A DNA stretch of 64,000 nucleotides from Flaccisagitta enflata. Taxonomy: Eukaryota > Chaetognatha > Sagittoidea > Aphragmophora. Position numbers and translations under genes: made by a program. Position 1 is the first letter of the stretch. Each line of letters opens with the position of its first letter. The notes under the pieces were generated by a model that was given only the letters and a program-made list of their open reading frames with translations, did not search any database and was not told the DNA's origin. Below, piece after piece: positions 45,989-56,748 of the stretch. Location of the stretch: positions 45,694,001 through 45,758,000 of the forward strand of contig OZ231127.1 in NCBI GenBank assembly GCA_965153355.1. Reading direction: 5' to 3'.

Positions 45989-46568
45989 GGGCAGCGGCCC
46001 CAAAGGGGACGAAGTCCTGTAGAACACAGGGGGACTTTCGTTCGTTTGTTTGTTTGTCCGTTTGTCCGTTCGTCCGTTCGTTCGTTCGTGAGTCCCCGCC
46101 CTATCAGGCCCCTCAGGCCTAAAATCTAGCCTCTCAGGCCTCAAATCCAGCCTCTCAGGCCTCAAATCCAGCCTCTCAGGCCTCTAATCCAGCCTCTCAG
46201 GCCTCTAATCCAGCCTCTCAGGCCTCATATCCAGCCTCTTTGGCCTCAAATCCAGCCTCTCAGGCCTCAAATCCGACCTCTCAGGCCTCAAACCTGGCCT
46301 TTCAGACCATAAATTAGGCCTCGCACGCCTCAAATCGAAATTCCCATGCCTCAGACCTGTCCTCTCATGCCTCAAATTAGGCCTCAAGTTAGTCCTCTCA
46401 AGCTTCAAATTGGCATTCTCAGGCCTTACATCAGCCTTCTTAGACCTCAATTTAAGCTCTTGAAGGCCTTCAGTCAACCCTCTATGTAGCATCTCATCCA
46501 CGTAAGGCAGGACGAACGAAAGTCCCCCTGTGTTCTACAGGACTTCGTCCCCTTCGGGGCCGCTGCCC
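45989..46568. mobile_element. GGGCAGCGGCCCC foldback element, young
   Basis: The 56-base arms (45989-46044 and 46513-46568) differ at one position only. They contain GGGCAGCGGCCCC, a GGGG-ACGAAGTCCTGTAGAAC part and ACAGGGGGACTTTCGTTCG. The core is a TCCGTTCG run and the AGGCCTCAAATCCAGCCTCTC minisatellite. The high arm identity suggests recent activity or arm conversion. Confidence 0.88.
46095..46480. repeat. AGGCCTCAAATCCAGCCTCTC minisatellite
   Basis: About eighteen units of 19-21 bp inside the foldback element. The unit matches the spacer of the hAT-like element at 9410-9595. Confidence 0.85.
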
Positions 46569-47100
46569 TGCTTCCCCTCACTCCAACTCACAATCACTCA
46601 AAGCAGGGCAAAGGGTGTCGCTGACCATATATTGCCCTTGGGCGACCTGTTTGATGCTCAACACTAGGCAATGACAGTACTATATACAGTACTGCCATTG
46701 CCTAGTGCCTAGTAACCCCTTGCGCTATGCCGACCGTAAAATCGACCTTGCTTACGCTTTTCTCCACTTTAGAGGTAAGAGCAATTGCGGCTAGCGGCGT
46801 TTTAGTGCAGGTTTTCCTGCATTTCTGCGTATGGCACCCCGTCCGCGTCTGATTTTGGCCGTGTTTCCGGCTTTATTTTTACTTATTCCATTCTTAATCT
46901 CTCCCTCCCACTCCTTCACTTCCACCATGATCAAGCTTCTACACATCCTCTCTTTCCTTCAGATTGTTATTCCAATCTTTTTCTGAATCCAAATAAACAA
47001 TTTTCTTCCTTTTCAACTTGGTGTCCGTGCCACTTTACTAGCTACGTGCCTCTTGCCCTCTTCTTTTTCTAATGTGAATTTTTGGTCAGTTAGTCAAACT
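46569..47100. other. Intergenic or intron, no exon seen
   Basis: A piece of the hairpin repeat end lies at 46838-46880 (CACCCCGTCCGCGTCTGATTT, GGCCGTGTTTCCGGC). TAGTACTGTATATAGTACTG-like inverse sequence flanks 46680. Nothing else recognised. Confidence 0.5.
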
Positions 47101-47117
47101 GCATGCATGCATGTTTT

Positions 47118-47121
<4 letters not shown>

Positions 47122-47178
<57 letters not shown>
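47122..47178. repeat. (CT)n microsatellite
   Basis: Pure CT run. Confidence 0.95.
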
Positions 47179-47181
<3 letters not shown>

Positions 47182-47408
47182 TTCATACACTCAAATTCGC
47201 TTTCATTCATCGTAGTTTAATGGTGGTATGGGTTAAAATGACGGAAAGGGGAGAGGCTTATGGAGAGAATGAGAAAAAGAGAGAGATCTAGAGATGCTGA
47301 CAAACGGACACATTCACGCTTACCCAAACAAGAAAAAAGATACACAGATAGACACACAGACAGACAGACAGACACCGACAGAGACGGAGATAGATACCAA
47401 CAGAGAAT

Positions 47409-47511
<103 letters not shown>

Positions 47512-47655
47512 CGTAGGCCGAGGTATTTCTCGTTTTCGATCGCGGATGAAAATCGCGTGAAGAGAAGAGGGAAAGAATTGAAATGTGAAATCATCTTTGA
47601 GTTAGAGAAAAGCCGAAAAATCACGATCTTCAATTCAACAATCAACTTCATCCAT

Positions 47656-47656
47656 C

Positions 47657-47739
<83 letters not shown>

Positions 47740-47793
47740 TATCATCATCATTTCATCATCATCATCATCATCATCATGCATTATCAACACCAT

Positions 47794-47844
<51 letters not shown>

Positions 47845-48080
47845 CAGCAGCATTATTAATCATCATTATCATTAGCATCCTCATCATCAATTCATGTATT
47901 CATCATTGTCATCAATACCATCAATACCATCATCACCATGATCATTATCACCAACATCATCATTGCCATCAACATCATCGACAATTTCATCATCATCATA
48001 ATCATCATCGCCAGCATCCTCAGCATTATCTCCATCATCGCCATCCTCATCATCATCATCATCATCATCATCATCAATCT
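47656..48080. repeat. (ATC)n with (CAG)n microsatellite
   Basis: CAT/ATC triplets with a CAG block at 47812-47848 and impure ATC units to 48080. Poly-His and poly-Met frames are artefacts. Confidence 0.95.
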
Positions 48081-48277
48081 CCGCCTCATCATGTTCATCA
48101 CCAATGATCTATCACGAATGAGCCACACATTGGATTGTTCATCTCGTAAGACGTAAACATCGACGAAAATTTGTAAAAGAAAAAAAAAGTAATTGAGAGC
48201 AAAAAAGGGTTCAATTTATGCGACTTAGATTCAGCTCGGTTCAGATAATTGCGCGAATGGTAGAAATTTGGCCGAGC

Positions 48278-48316
48278 TATAAACGCAAAAAAAAGCTTTG
48301 CGACGGTTTCAGTCTT
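48278..48316 (+). promoter_or_regulatory. Core promoter: TATA box and initiator
   Basis: TATAAA at 48278-48283 is followed 33 bases later by TTCAGTC (A at 48311), which fits the initiator TCAGTY. The spacing is the standard TATA-to-start distance. The first ATG comes 49 bases after the inferred start, and it opens the exon at 48360. Confidence 0.6.
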
Positions 48317-48359
48317 TTGTCGAGTTTTGTTGAGTTTTTGTTTTGTTGAGACTGCTCAA

Positions 48360-48405
48360 ATGACTGCCTCGGCCTTGGGCGCAGCGACCGGCAGCTCACG
48401 TAGAG
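48360..48405 (+). CDS. First exon candidate under TATA promoter
   Basis: ATGACTGCCTCGGCC opens 15 codons (MTASALGAATGSSRR) to AGAG|GTGAAG, leaving one base. The phase is exactly what the exon at 51251 needs. A short Ala/Gly/Ser/Arg head before the rod is usual for paramyosin-type proteins. It is the best supported of three candidate starts because of the promoter in front. Confidence 0.55.
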
Positions 48406-48421
48406 GTGAAGGAAAAGTATG

Positions 48422-48468
48422 AGGAGGATGAGGAGGAGGAGGAGGAGGAGGAGGAGGAGGAGGAGGAA
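48422..48468. repeat. (GAG)n microsatellite
   Basis: GAG triplets starting 17 bases after the donor at 48405. Confidence 0.9.
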
Positions 48469-48507
48469 GTGTCGATGTTGAAGGCGCTTTTGTGGGCGAT
48501 GTTCTCT

Positions 48508-48545
48508 GGGCAGCGTCTAAAAAGAAACAGAGTCCTGTAGGACCG
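48508..48545. repeat. Fragment of GGGCAGCGGCCCC foldback arm
   Basis: GGGCAGCGTCTAAAAAG and AGTCCTGTAGGACC keep the order of the arm seen at 38849. No partner arm found. Confidence 0.5.
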
Positions 48546-49023
48546 TATGCTGAAGGACAGTAGGACTAAGATCCGAACGGGAAATGTCTTTTCAAATATT
48601 CAGCCCCCTTCCCCCAATGTACAATTAGGCAATTTATCATTCTGCACCGTACTGGGGAAAGATTGACCCTGCCTAGAGAGAGACAGACAGACAAACAGAC
48701 AGACAATCTGGATGACAGACGGATGGATACTAGAAGATAGATGGACAGAATGAAAGACATTATGAGACGGACGTCTTTGAACTTATCTAAATACAGTTTT
48801 ACACGAAAAAAATCATGCCGTATGGATATAGTGAAGCTGCCTCATTGCCCCTTTGGATGTCAAGGGACTGAAAAATAAGATTTATTTGTAAAATGATATG
48901 TAAAGAAACAACCTGATTACATGAAGGAACCATCATTTCAATGATATCTGTTTTTGGCGGATATCCATTACTCTTGGGTCCATTACAGTGGTTAGTTGGG
49001 TCAACCCAAGTTGGAGGACGGGA

Positions 49024-49240
49024 TTTTTAGTAGCGTAAGCGGGACTCTAGAGGTTGTTATGTCGGTCCGTTGGTCCGTCCGAAATATTGTTATAGTTTAG
49101 CCTTGCTGATCAGTTAAAGGTGATAACAGGTCATAGGTCATAGGTCACAGGTCATAGGTCATCATAAGTACTAATAGATGATTACAATTAGGTATCTATA
49201 GGTAACTATGGGTAATCATAGGTAATTTTTGGTAATTTTG
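49024..49240 (+). repeat. Decayed hairpin repeat and ATAGGTAAT minisatellite
   Basis: TTTTTAGTAGCGTAAGCGGGACTCTAGAGG and GTCGGTCCG units, then GGTCATA and ATAGGTAAT units. It mirrors the composite at 172-630. Confidence 0.55.
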
Positions 49241-49243
49241 TTA

Positions 49244-49842
49244 CACCGTCTTTAAATCGAATTGACTTTTTGTAAACCTTTATAACTTGGAAACTACTGA
49301 GAAAAAAGTCCTCAAATTTTCAGTGTGTGTTGGTAATATGCTGCGGTTTTACTATGCCAAATCTGGATATTGAGCGCCATATTGTTGGAAATAAGCATAA
49401 CATTGAAGTAAACTGCCATTTTTGAGGCGGGCCAAATTTTTGAGGAGCAGTCCTTTATAGAGGCTGTCTTCTTCAGCCCATCATTTCTATGGATATTGAC
49501 CTAAAGACCTGGGATTGGTCTAAAGTTACTACTTATTACCTGTGGAACAGAATTTCAGTCATTTTTTGTCATTTAAGACCAATCCCTGGACCCTAGATCA
49601 TTTTCTGAGAAATGACAGGTTGATAGAAACAGCTTCTTTAAACATAAAATTGAGTTGGCCTCAAAAGTGGTAGTTTTTTTATAAGTTAAGCTGACTTCCA
49701 ACAATCAAGTGCTCAATATCCAGATTTGGCATAGTAAAACCGCAGTATATTGCCAACTTACACTGAAAATTTGAGGATTTTTCTCCCAGTAGTTTCCAAG
49801 TTATAAAGGTTTACAAAAAGTCAATTCGATTTAAAGACGGTG
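49244..49842. mobile_element. TA-flanked foldback MITE, 599 bp
   Basis: Ends CACCGTCTTTAAATCGAATT and inverse at 49823-49842, with TA at 49242-49243 and 49843-49844. The arms stay well matched for about 150 bp (ATGCCAAATCTGGATATTGAG and its inverse). It lies between two candidate first exons of the rod gene. Confidence 0.88.
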
Positions 49843-49944
49843 TAAAGTGGATTAAAGATACACGTATTTAGAGCTAGACCGCAAATGCAAACCCAAAGTA
49901 GGCAGAAAAGCATCAACCTTTCATGGGCCGTACTGATGAGTTTC

Positions 49945-50096
<152 letters not shown>

Positions 50097-50099
50097 TTT

Positions 50100-50276
50100 T
50101 TTCCTCTCATAAAATCATCGGCATCATCATCCTCTTTCTCATCCGCCTCTTCATCAGCGAATGAGGAGGCGATATTGACCCCCACGTCCTCCTCCTCTTC
50201 CACATCCTCTAGACCAACCTCAAGGGCCTCGTCCACGAAGTCTGCAGCCCCTCGACCACCACCTTTTTTCCCCTTG
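50100..50276 (-). CDS. Possible minus-strand exon, acidic peptide
   Basis: On the minus strand a pyrimidine-poor acceptor CTTAG at 50281-50277 leads into an open stretch with KGKKGGGRGAADFVDEALEV then Glu/Asp-rich text and DDDADDFMRGKKD. The base composition and balanced acidic/basic text look coding, but no partner exon was found and the GA array cuts it off. It could be the relic of an inserted gene piece. Confidence 0.25.
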
Positions 50277-50870
50277 CTAAGTTTTTTTTTGTGTGCGCAA
50301 TTAAGACAATTAGTGGATTACTGCACCAAATCATCTAACAGAAAAGATTTTCAATCAAATTCGCTTTTGATAGGATCAGAAAAGTGAAAGGATTAACAAC
50401 CTTGAAATTCAGCTCTCCCACATTCTTCCTCTCTAACTGGTAATCGTTGAAAAAAAAAAGTTTTGCAACCGAAAATTTCAACGTTGGTGAATTTACGGGA
50501 AAAAAAGCAATCGCGCTTTGTTTTTTTTGCTAAAAGGAGTTGAAAAAAAATGTAAAAAACTTGCTTTTTCATTGGTTGATAGGCGAATTTCATCCATCAC
50601 CTTCGCGTGTTTTTTGGATAAAATCTATTCGTATATCTTCCTCACAGAAACGGGATAGAGGCGCGCGCGTACAGCTTCTATCAGGCGCGCGAGGCGTGTG
50701 TGTGTGCGGGCGCTGTTTCATAATCTAGGACAGGGTGGAAATGCATTAAAAAGTAATTAAAAGAGTAATTGATTCTAATGTGTTAAAGTTAAACAAAAAA
50801 AGTGAATAAAAAAAATCTCCCAAAAAGTCTTGATTAGAAAAAAACAGTATTGGAAAACACACACGCAAAA

Positions 50871-51000
50871 ATGGCTGGCGGTGAAATACTGGAGGAGATG
50901 GAGCGTAACATCGAACGGCTCGGCTCTGTCTCTGTCTGCGGCGACAAAAATGTCTCCTTCACCTTAACACAAGAGGAAAATGTCAACTCAGCGCTCTCAG
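50871..51000 (+). CDS. Alternative first exon candidate, rod gene
   Basis: ATGGCTGGCGGTGAAATACTG opens 43 codons (MAGGEILEEMERNIERLGSV...NVNSALS) to TCAG|GTCCGA, leaving one base, again phase 1 for the exon at 51251. A GC-rich block (50655-50720, GGCGCGCGCG) lies upstream and could be a TATA-less promoter. Without splicing the frame stops at 51027. Confidence 0.5.
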
Positions 51001-51250
51001 GTCCGAATATAAAGCGATCTCAAGCCTGAATAATTGTAGTTCAAGCGATCTAAGGATTGAATTAGGCGGTATCAGCCCTTTGGTTGAGAGCAATCAACGC
51101 TGAAGCTGTGGTTGTGGCTATGGATGAGTTAATTATCGACTCTTAAGTCAGCACATTATAAAACACCTGACATCACATCAACGACGAACTGGAGCATACC
51201 AGCATGAGTATATCTGCGCGTGAAGCTAATTTCTTTCTTTTTCTTTCTAG

Positions 51251-51324
51251 CAAAATCCAAGAAAATCATAAGAAGAAGCTATGAAATGGGAGGAAATGCA
51301 GTGGGCTTAAAACAACTTTATGAA
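51251..51324 (+). CDS. Shared head exon of rod gene
   Basis: Acceptor TTCTTTCTAG, donor GAA|GTACGG. It enters with one base from upstream (G+CA, Ala) and leaves in phase 0. It encodes AKSKKIIRRSYEMGGNAVGL then KQLYE, a basic non-helical piece passing into the rod. The donor is weak, and retention would run into a stop at 51416. Confidence 0.55.
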
Positions 51325-51440
51325 GTACGGGAAGAACTAATACGTGTGCTGTGCTCTTATAGGTTTTGCTGTGCTGTGCTTATAGGCCTTGTTGCTGTTC
51401 AAGAGATGATGTCGTAGCCATATACGATGAAAATTTCTGT

Positions 51441-51684
51441 TTTAGTCGGGGACACGCGCCTCTACACTTTGCTATGTCGGTCGGTCCGTCGGTCCGTCCC
51501 TCCCTCCCTCCCTCCGTCCGTCCCTCCGTCCGTCCCTCCCTCCCTCCCTCCGTCCAATTACCATTGTTTTTGCCTTATTTTTAGTTTTATATGTCATTGT
51601 AAGTGACAAATACTGTTGTATTAAAGAACTGCCCCTGCCCAACCGTCCGCGGCCGCGACTTTTGCCCTGGCTTGGGCTTGTTTA
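51441..51684 (+). repeat. Three-arm hairpin repeat, diverged
   Basis: TTTTAGTCGGGGACACGCGCCT, CTCCCTCCGTCCG units, CCCCTGCCCAACCGTCCGCGG, CCGCGACT, and TTGGGCTTGTTT. The order of parts is kept, the hairpin is imperfect, and TCCC replaces many TCCG units. Confidence 0.75.
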
Positions 51685-51830
51685 GAATAAAAACATCATA
51701 TCATTCATATGCGTTTCCCAAATGCAATGTGTTTATTCATAACTAGTTACCATAGAAGGGATAAAAGCAATGTCATTAAGACTTAGTATTGTTTCCAAAT
51801 TGCACCATTGTGTTTGTTCATTGACTTGTT

Positions 51831-51975
51831 TGTAGATGCCTAGATGAGAAATCGAATCTCTATCGGAGGGTTTGTCCGTCCGTCCGTCGGAATTTCTTTT
51901 ACGCCTCCTTAAAAATCAATAGATTAGAATCGCGGCATCTAGTTGCACGGACCACCCACACCCTTTTGGGTTTGT
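51831..51975 (+). repeat. Three-arm hairpin repeat, TAGATGCC form
   Basis: TAGATGCC (51833-51840) is fully complementary to GGCATCTA (51934-51941). CTCTATCGGAGGG and GTCCGTCCGTCGG lie between, and GGGTTTGTTT ends it. A fifth arm sequence with the distal complement kept although the near hairpin is lost. Confidence 0.65.
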
Positions 51976-52267
51976 TTGTTCGTCAAAAGTCAAAACTCAA
52001 GTTTACAGAAGGAACCATTATAAGAGGTGAGGAGGGACCAAAAGTTTTAGCACCCCCCGCCCCCTAGAGCCAACATTAATGCTTCTTTTTTTTACTCTGG
52101 GCAGCGATTTATACCTTTGGTAAAGACAATTTATTCATCCTGGCTTTTTTGAGACTCCTCCTAGAATCGCCATAATTGACCTTTTTATGGTAAAATTTGG
52201 GCATTTCTGAAACCTTTCAAAAATGGGGAAAATTACTGTCTTCAGGGCGGACAGCAAGATGTCTAAC

Positions 52268-52270
<3 letters not shown>

Positions 52271-52312
<42 letters not shown>
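52271..52312. repeat. (CT)n microsatellite forming an acceptor tract
   Basis: CT dinucleotides run straight into the splice acceptor CTCAG of the next exon, so the microsatellite itself is the polypyrimidine tract. Confidence 0.95.
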
Positions 52313-52314
<2 letters not shown>

Positions 52315-52371
52315 GGCCGCATTATCGAGTTGGAGGAGGAGCTTCAATTGGAGAAAGAAGCGCGCATGAGG
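52315..52371 (+). CDS. Rod exon 1
   Basis: Acceptor TCTCTCAG, donor AGG|GTAAGA, phase 0 at both ends, 19 codons: GRIIELEEELQLEKEARMR. It corresponds to the myosin rod segment ELEEELEAER-like at the point where catchin/myorod proteins join the shared rod. Confidence 0.8.
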
Positions 52372-52449
52372 GTAAGAACTACACAATCAAGAAAAAACAA
52401 ACACAAAAACACAATCTATAATGAAAACAACAATGAAATTAACAATAAC

Positions 52450-52668
<219 letters not shown>

Positions 52669-52700
52669 AGATCGATTGTTACACGTTTTTCTTCCTTCAG

Positions 52701-52787
52701 GTTGAAAGGGAGCGCGCTGATTGCGAATTCCAGCTAGCTGAGTTGGCTGAGCGGTTGGAAGAAGCCGGCGGAGTTACAGCAGTTCAG
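52701..52787 (+). CDS. Rod exon 2
   Basis: Acceptor CTTCCTTCAG, donor CAG|GTACAT, phase 0, 29 codons: VERERADCEFQLAELAERLE followed by EAGGVTAVQ. RLEEAGG is a hallmark of the myosin heavy-chain rod. Confidence 0.9.
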
Positions 52788-53514
52788 GTACATCTGCAAT
52801 CAGATTGAAATTAACTCGGCGCTGTTATAGATTTATGATTTTTAATTGTTTCTTTTTAACGTCTTAAAACCTTTTTTTCTAAAAGATACCTAACTGAGCT
52901 CAGAGATAGCAGTCATTTTTTGTTTTCACGAACATAAAATTTTAACAGCCTTCTTATCTTTCCTATCAAACTGTAGAAAGATATGATGGATTTTTTCTAA
53001 GTTCACAGCGATGATATACGAACCTTTCCATTATTTACTACGACCATGTTCACACTCGCATGCAAGAGCTTTTACTAAAGTTTATCAGTCTCTTTTATTG
53101 CTTGTACTAAAATGCATTTCTTTTTAATATGGAAGTATAAATCGGAGAGTAAGTTAAAGTCTAGGAGTTGGATATATCGAATTTCTGTATAACCCAATCC
53201 ATATTACGATCCCCTTATCTTTTTTTTTATTCATTTTTTTATCATTGATGACATTGTAGCTGGAGGTAAGAAACTGTGAAGCTTTTTCGCAGTTCAGTAG
53301 TTTTCCATATTTGATGTTGAACGACAGAATCGCCGTAGAGAGAGAATATATACCCACACTCTCCCCCCCCCAAAAAAAAAAACAAACCTCCAGGACATTT
53401 CACGCTACGGGGGAGGCTTTCATAGGTCAAGAAAAATGCTCGGTCATGACGGTGACTGGTTTGGGCTTCAGGAAGGTCTACTCTATCACTTCATAGCAAA
53501 GAGAAAAAAATTCG

Positions 53515-53890
53515 GCTTTAAAATTTTGTTTAAATCAACAAAATGTTTAACATTTTCTATGTTTGCCAGATAAGTTGAATGGTTGTAGCCTTTCTTTAAT
53601 TTTTGCGACAGAATCATGTTCCTTGCAAAATTTCCATTCATTTGATAGGTCGCACTATATACTTTTATCAAGAGACAAAAAAGTTCAATTGTTTGTTACT
53701 GTTACTATTACTGTTGTTGTCATACATTGAGAGACAATTTCACTTTTCTATTCTTGAGTAGAACTGTATACTGCGACCTATCAAACGATTGGAAATTTTA
53801 ACAGGAATTTAAATCTTTACTCAAAACGCAAAATATGGCAAAAAAACATGGTTTTAGAGCTATATTTTGTTGATTTTATACAAATTTTGA
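53515..53890. repeat. Foldback repeat, about 375 bp
   Basis: CATTTGATAGGTCGCACTAT at 53638-53657 is matched in inverse by CTGCGACCTATCAAACG at 53772-53788. The arms continue outward to TCAACAAAATGTTT / GTTGATTTTATAC. Ends not defined. Confidence 0.6.
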
Positions 53891-54208
53891 AGCGCATTCC
53901 TTGTAACTCTTTAAGAAACAGATAGAGGAAGTCTTTCTGATGACAAAACCAATGGCCATTAAGGCCGAGAATTTTATAGGTACAACCTGCAGATGTTTTC
54001 CCCGTGGCGTGATTTGATATAACGATGCGTCTCTCTTCATTTCACGTGGGACGAGATGATGTCCGAATGTCTATCCGTCATTTTTTTTCATTCATTCATC
54101 GTTACAGAACGGGATCGCGGGACATGTCTGCTTTTCAAACATTTTTATTTCCGCAATTCTCAGCACTTCTTCGGATCATTGAAAATCATCTCTACATTAT
54201 TCCAATTC

Positions 54209-54543
54209 ATACACATTACGCCGATTGCATCCCGGGACTTTGCCCCCTTCATAATGTGACACTCACGATTTTATTACAAACGAGCCAATGCGCAGCTTTC
54301 TAGCTTGATGGGAACCTGTTTTTGGGCCTGTTTAAAGTTTATATTGAAATTAATGGGAAAAAAATCCTCTTAAGAAAATCCTTTTATTTTCATTATAAAT
54401 TTCAAATCGACCCTAAAAAAGGCTCCCATCAAGCTAGAAAGCTGCGCATTGGCTTGTTTGAAATAAAATCGTGAGTGTCACATTATGAAGGGGCGCATGA
54501 GAGCGGTTCAGCTAAGTCCCGGGAGGCAATCGGCGTAATACAC
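54209..54543. repeat. Foldback repeat, about 335 bp
   Basis: ATTACGCCGATTGCATCCCG is matched by the inverse at 54522-54540. The inner arms CACTCACGATTTTATT and AAGCTGCGCATTGGC are nearly perfect. The loop is at about 54350. Terminal target duplication not resolved. Confidence 0.75.
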
Positions 54544-55257
54544 ATACCATTCATCAGTTGGTTCCATTATTCATTCTATCGAGTCAAGTTGGTGATCATT
54601 TTGCAAGAGATGCGAAGGCTTTGTAGACGTAACAGCCTCCCAATTAAGAAACATATCAGACTAGACGGTTCTCCCCGTTTTGGTACATTTCACCACCACT
54701 TACGTACATCCAGCAGGTTTGAGGTTTGTTTTTTCTGTCTTTTGTAGATTACAAAATTGCCGAATTTAAGGCCAGGAAAATTGAAAGAAACAGTAACATT
54801 CTGAATTTCTTTTGACATGTACATTACATCTATCCTTCCCTTTTAACATTGCGACTAATCTTTTCAACTTCTAACTGCCAACTAATCAACGAGTCTGACA
54901 AATGTTCCATTTTTTATTGTATTTGTTTTGTATTATGGTGTTTTGAGGAACACAAATTGGTATCTGCCAGTTGATCGGCTGATCGATTGGTGCAAAAACA
55001 AATATGGCTCATAAATCGTCCCGAAAACGTTACGGTGGCATAACGTAATTAGGGTTTTTGTAGCCGAGATGAAAATGATTTAGATTTGATTCGTTCAATT
55101 TTCCAGTAAGCCGAGTTTTCCAAAAGTGGTTCATTGCCAGCTAGCCGACCTGCAGACCGTTTGTCCGACCCGCAGACCGTTTGTCCGACCCGCGGGAAAG
55201 AGCGGCAAAGGTGCTTAAATTCATCTTTTTAACTATCCCGTACTCGTACACTTTCAG

Positions 55258-55424
55258 CTTCAATTGACCCGCAAACATGACGCGGAAGTCTCCAAGCTGC
55301 GCAAGGAGGTCGACGAATCCAACACCGAACATGAGCTACTCGCTCAATCGCTCAGACGAAAACATCAAGATGCAGTCGCAGAAATGGGCGACCAGATCGA
55401 CCATCTCACCAAACTCAAAGCCAA
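55258..55424 (+). CDS. Rod exon 3
   Basis: Acceptor ACTTTCAG, donor CCAA|GTAAGA. Phase 0 in, two bases over; 55 codons plus the split Lys: LQLTRKHDAEVSKLRKEVDE ... RRKHQDAVAEMGDQIDHLTK. KHxDAVAEMxDQIDxLxKLKAK is the strongest myosin-rod signature in the window. Confidence 0.92.
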
Positions 55425-55446
55425 GTAAGATAATTGGGTGGTTCTA

Positions 55447-56746
55447 CAGTAGGGCCAACGGTTTTTGCATCAAATCAATTGAACACCCCAGCCTGCAGCT
55501 TTGTTAAACAGACTATGTCTATACTGTTGAAAACTTCTCGCTATATGACTTTTCTCCGTGATTTAGAGGTGCCAGATTTGATATTTTGATCATAACTTGA
55601 TGGTGGTTGTGGTAAAAATGTCAAATTTAGGTCATTTTGGCCGCCAATTTGGGCCACTTAGCCTTAGTAATCAAACCTAAAATCCATGAGATTATAAACT
55701 TAGAGCTCAAGATCTCACTAGTGGTGCAATCCGCATGTTTCTATAATTTTTCGTTTAGATTTGAGAGCATTTCAAAGATGAAAGGGTTTGAAGGGAAAAT
55801 TGCAGCTTCAATTTCAGTGGCAATTTTGACATTTTCCACAAATTTCAATATTTCGCGGCTTTGGATGGACCAATCTGCATAAAATTGGTGATCAAATTGA
55901 AGAGTTTTTCCTGTTCTAGCTGATGGTAAAAAAAATTTTGATCGATATTCCCCCCAAAAAATTTTAGAGACTGTAGAAGCAGGTGCAAAAAAGTCGATTT
56001 TTTTGCAAATTGGTCAATTTTGGATGAAAAATTAGGCCACTTCCAATTAATAAAAAAACTTAAAATCCATGAGCAAAATAAAGTACTGCAATCGGCGTGT
56101 CAGCATGTTTTTGCATTTTAGATTTTATAGAACTTCAATTTTTGGGTATTTTAAGTCTTTTTATGAATTGGAAATGGCCTAACTTTTCATCCAAAATTGA
56201 CTAATTTGCAAAAAAAAATCAATTTTTTTGCACCTGCTTCTACAGTCTCTAAAATTTTTGGGGGGGAATATCGATCAAAAATCATCAACTCTTCAATTTG
56301 ATCACCAATTTTATGCAGATTGGTCCATCCAAAGCCGCGAAATATTAAAATTTGTGAAAATTGTCAAAATTGCCACTGTAATTGAAGCTGCCATTTTCCC
56401 TTCAAACCCTTTCATCTTTGAAATGCTCTCAAATCTAAACAAAAAATGATAGAAACATGCGGATTGCACCACTAGTGAGATCTTGAGCTCTAGTTTTATA
56501 ATCTCATAGATTTTAGGTTTGATTTCTAAGGCTAAGTGGCCCAATTTGGCGGCCAAAATGACCTAAATTTGACATTTTTACCACAACCACCATCAAGTTA
56601 TGATCAAAATATCAAATCTGGCACCTCTAAATCATAGAGAAAAGTCATATAGCGAGTAGTTTTCAACAGTATAGACAAATTCTGTTTAAAAAAGCTGCAG
56701 GCTGGGGTGTTCAATTTATTTGATGCAAAAACCGTTGGCCCTATTC
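55447..56746. mobile_element. TA-flanked foldback element, 1.3 kb palindrome
   Basis: Ends CAGTAGGGCCAACGG and inverse CCGTTGGCCCTATTC, with TA at 55445-55446 and 56747-56748. The arms are nearly the whole element, about 600 bp each around a loop near 56100, with few mismatches. It begins 22 bases after a splice donor. Confidence 0.88.
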
Positions 56747-56748
56747 TA

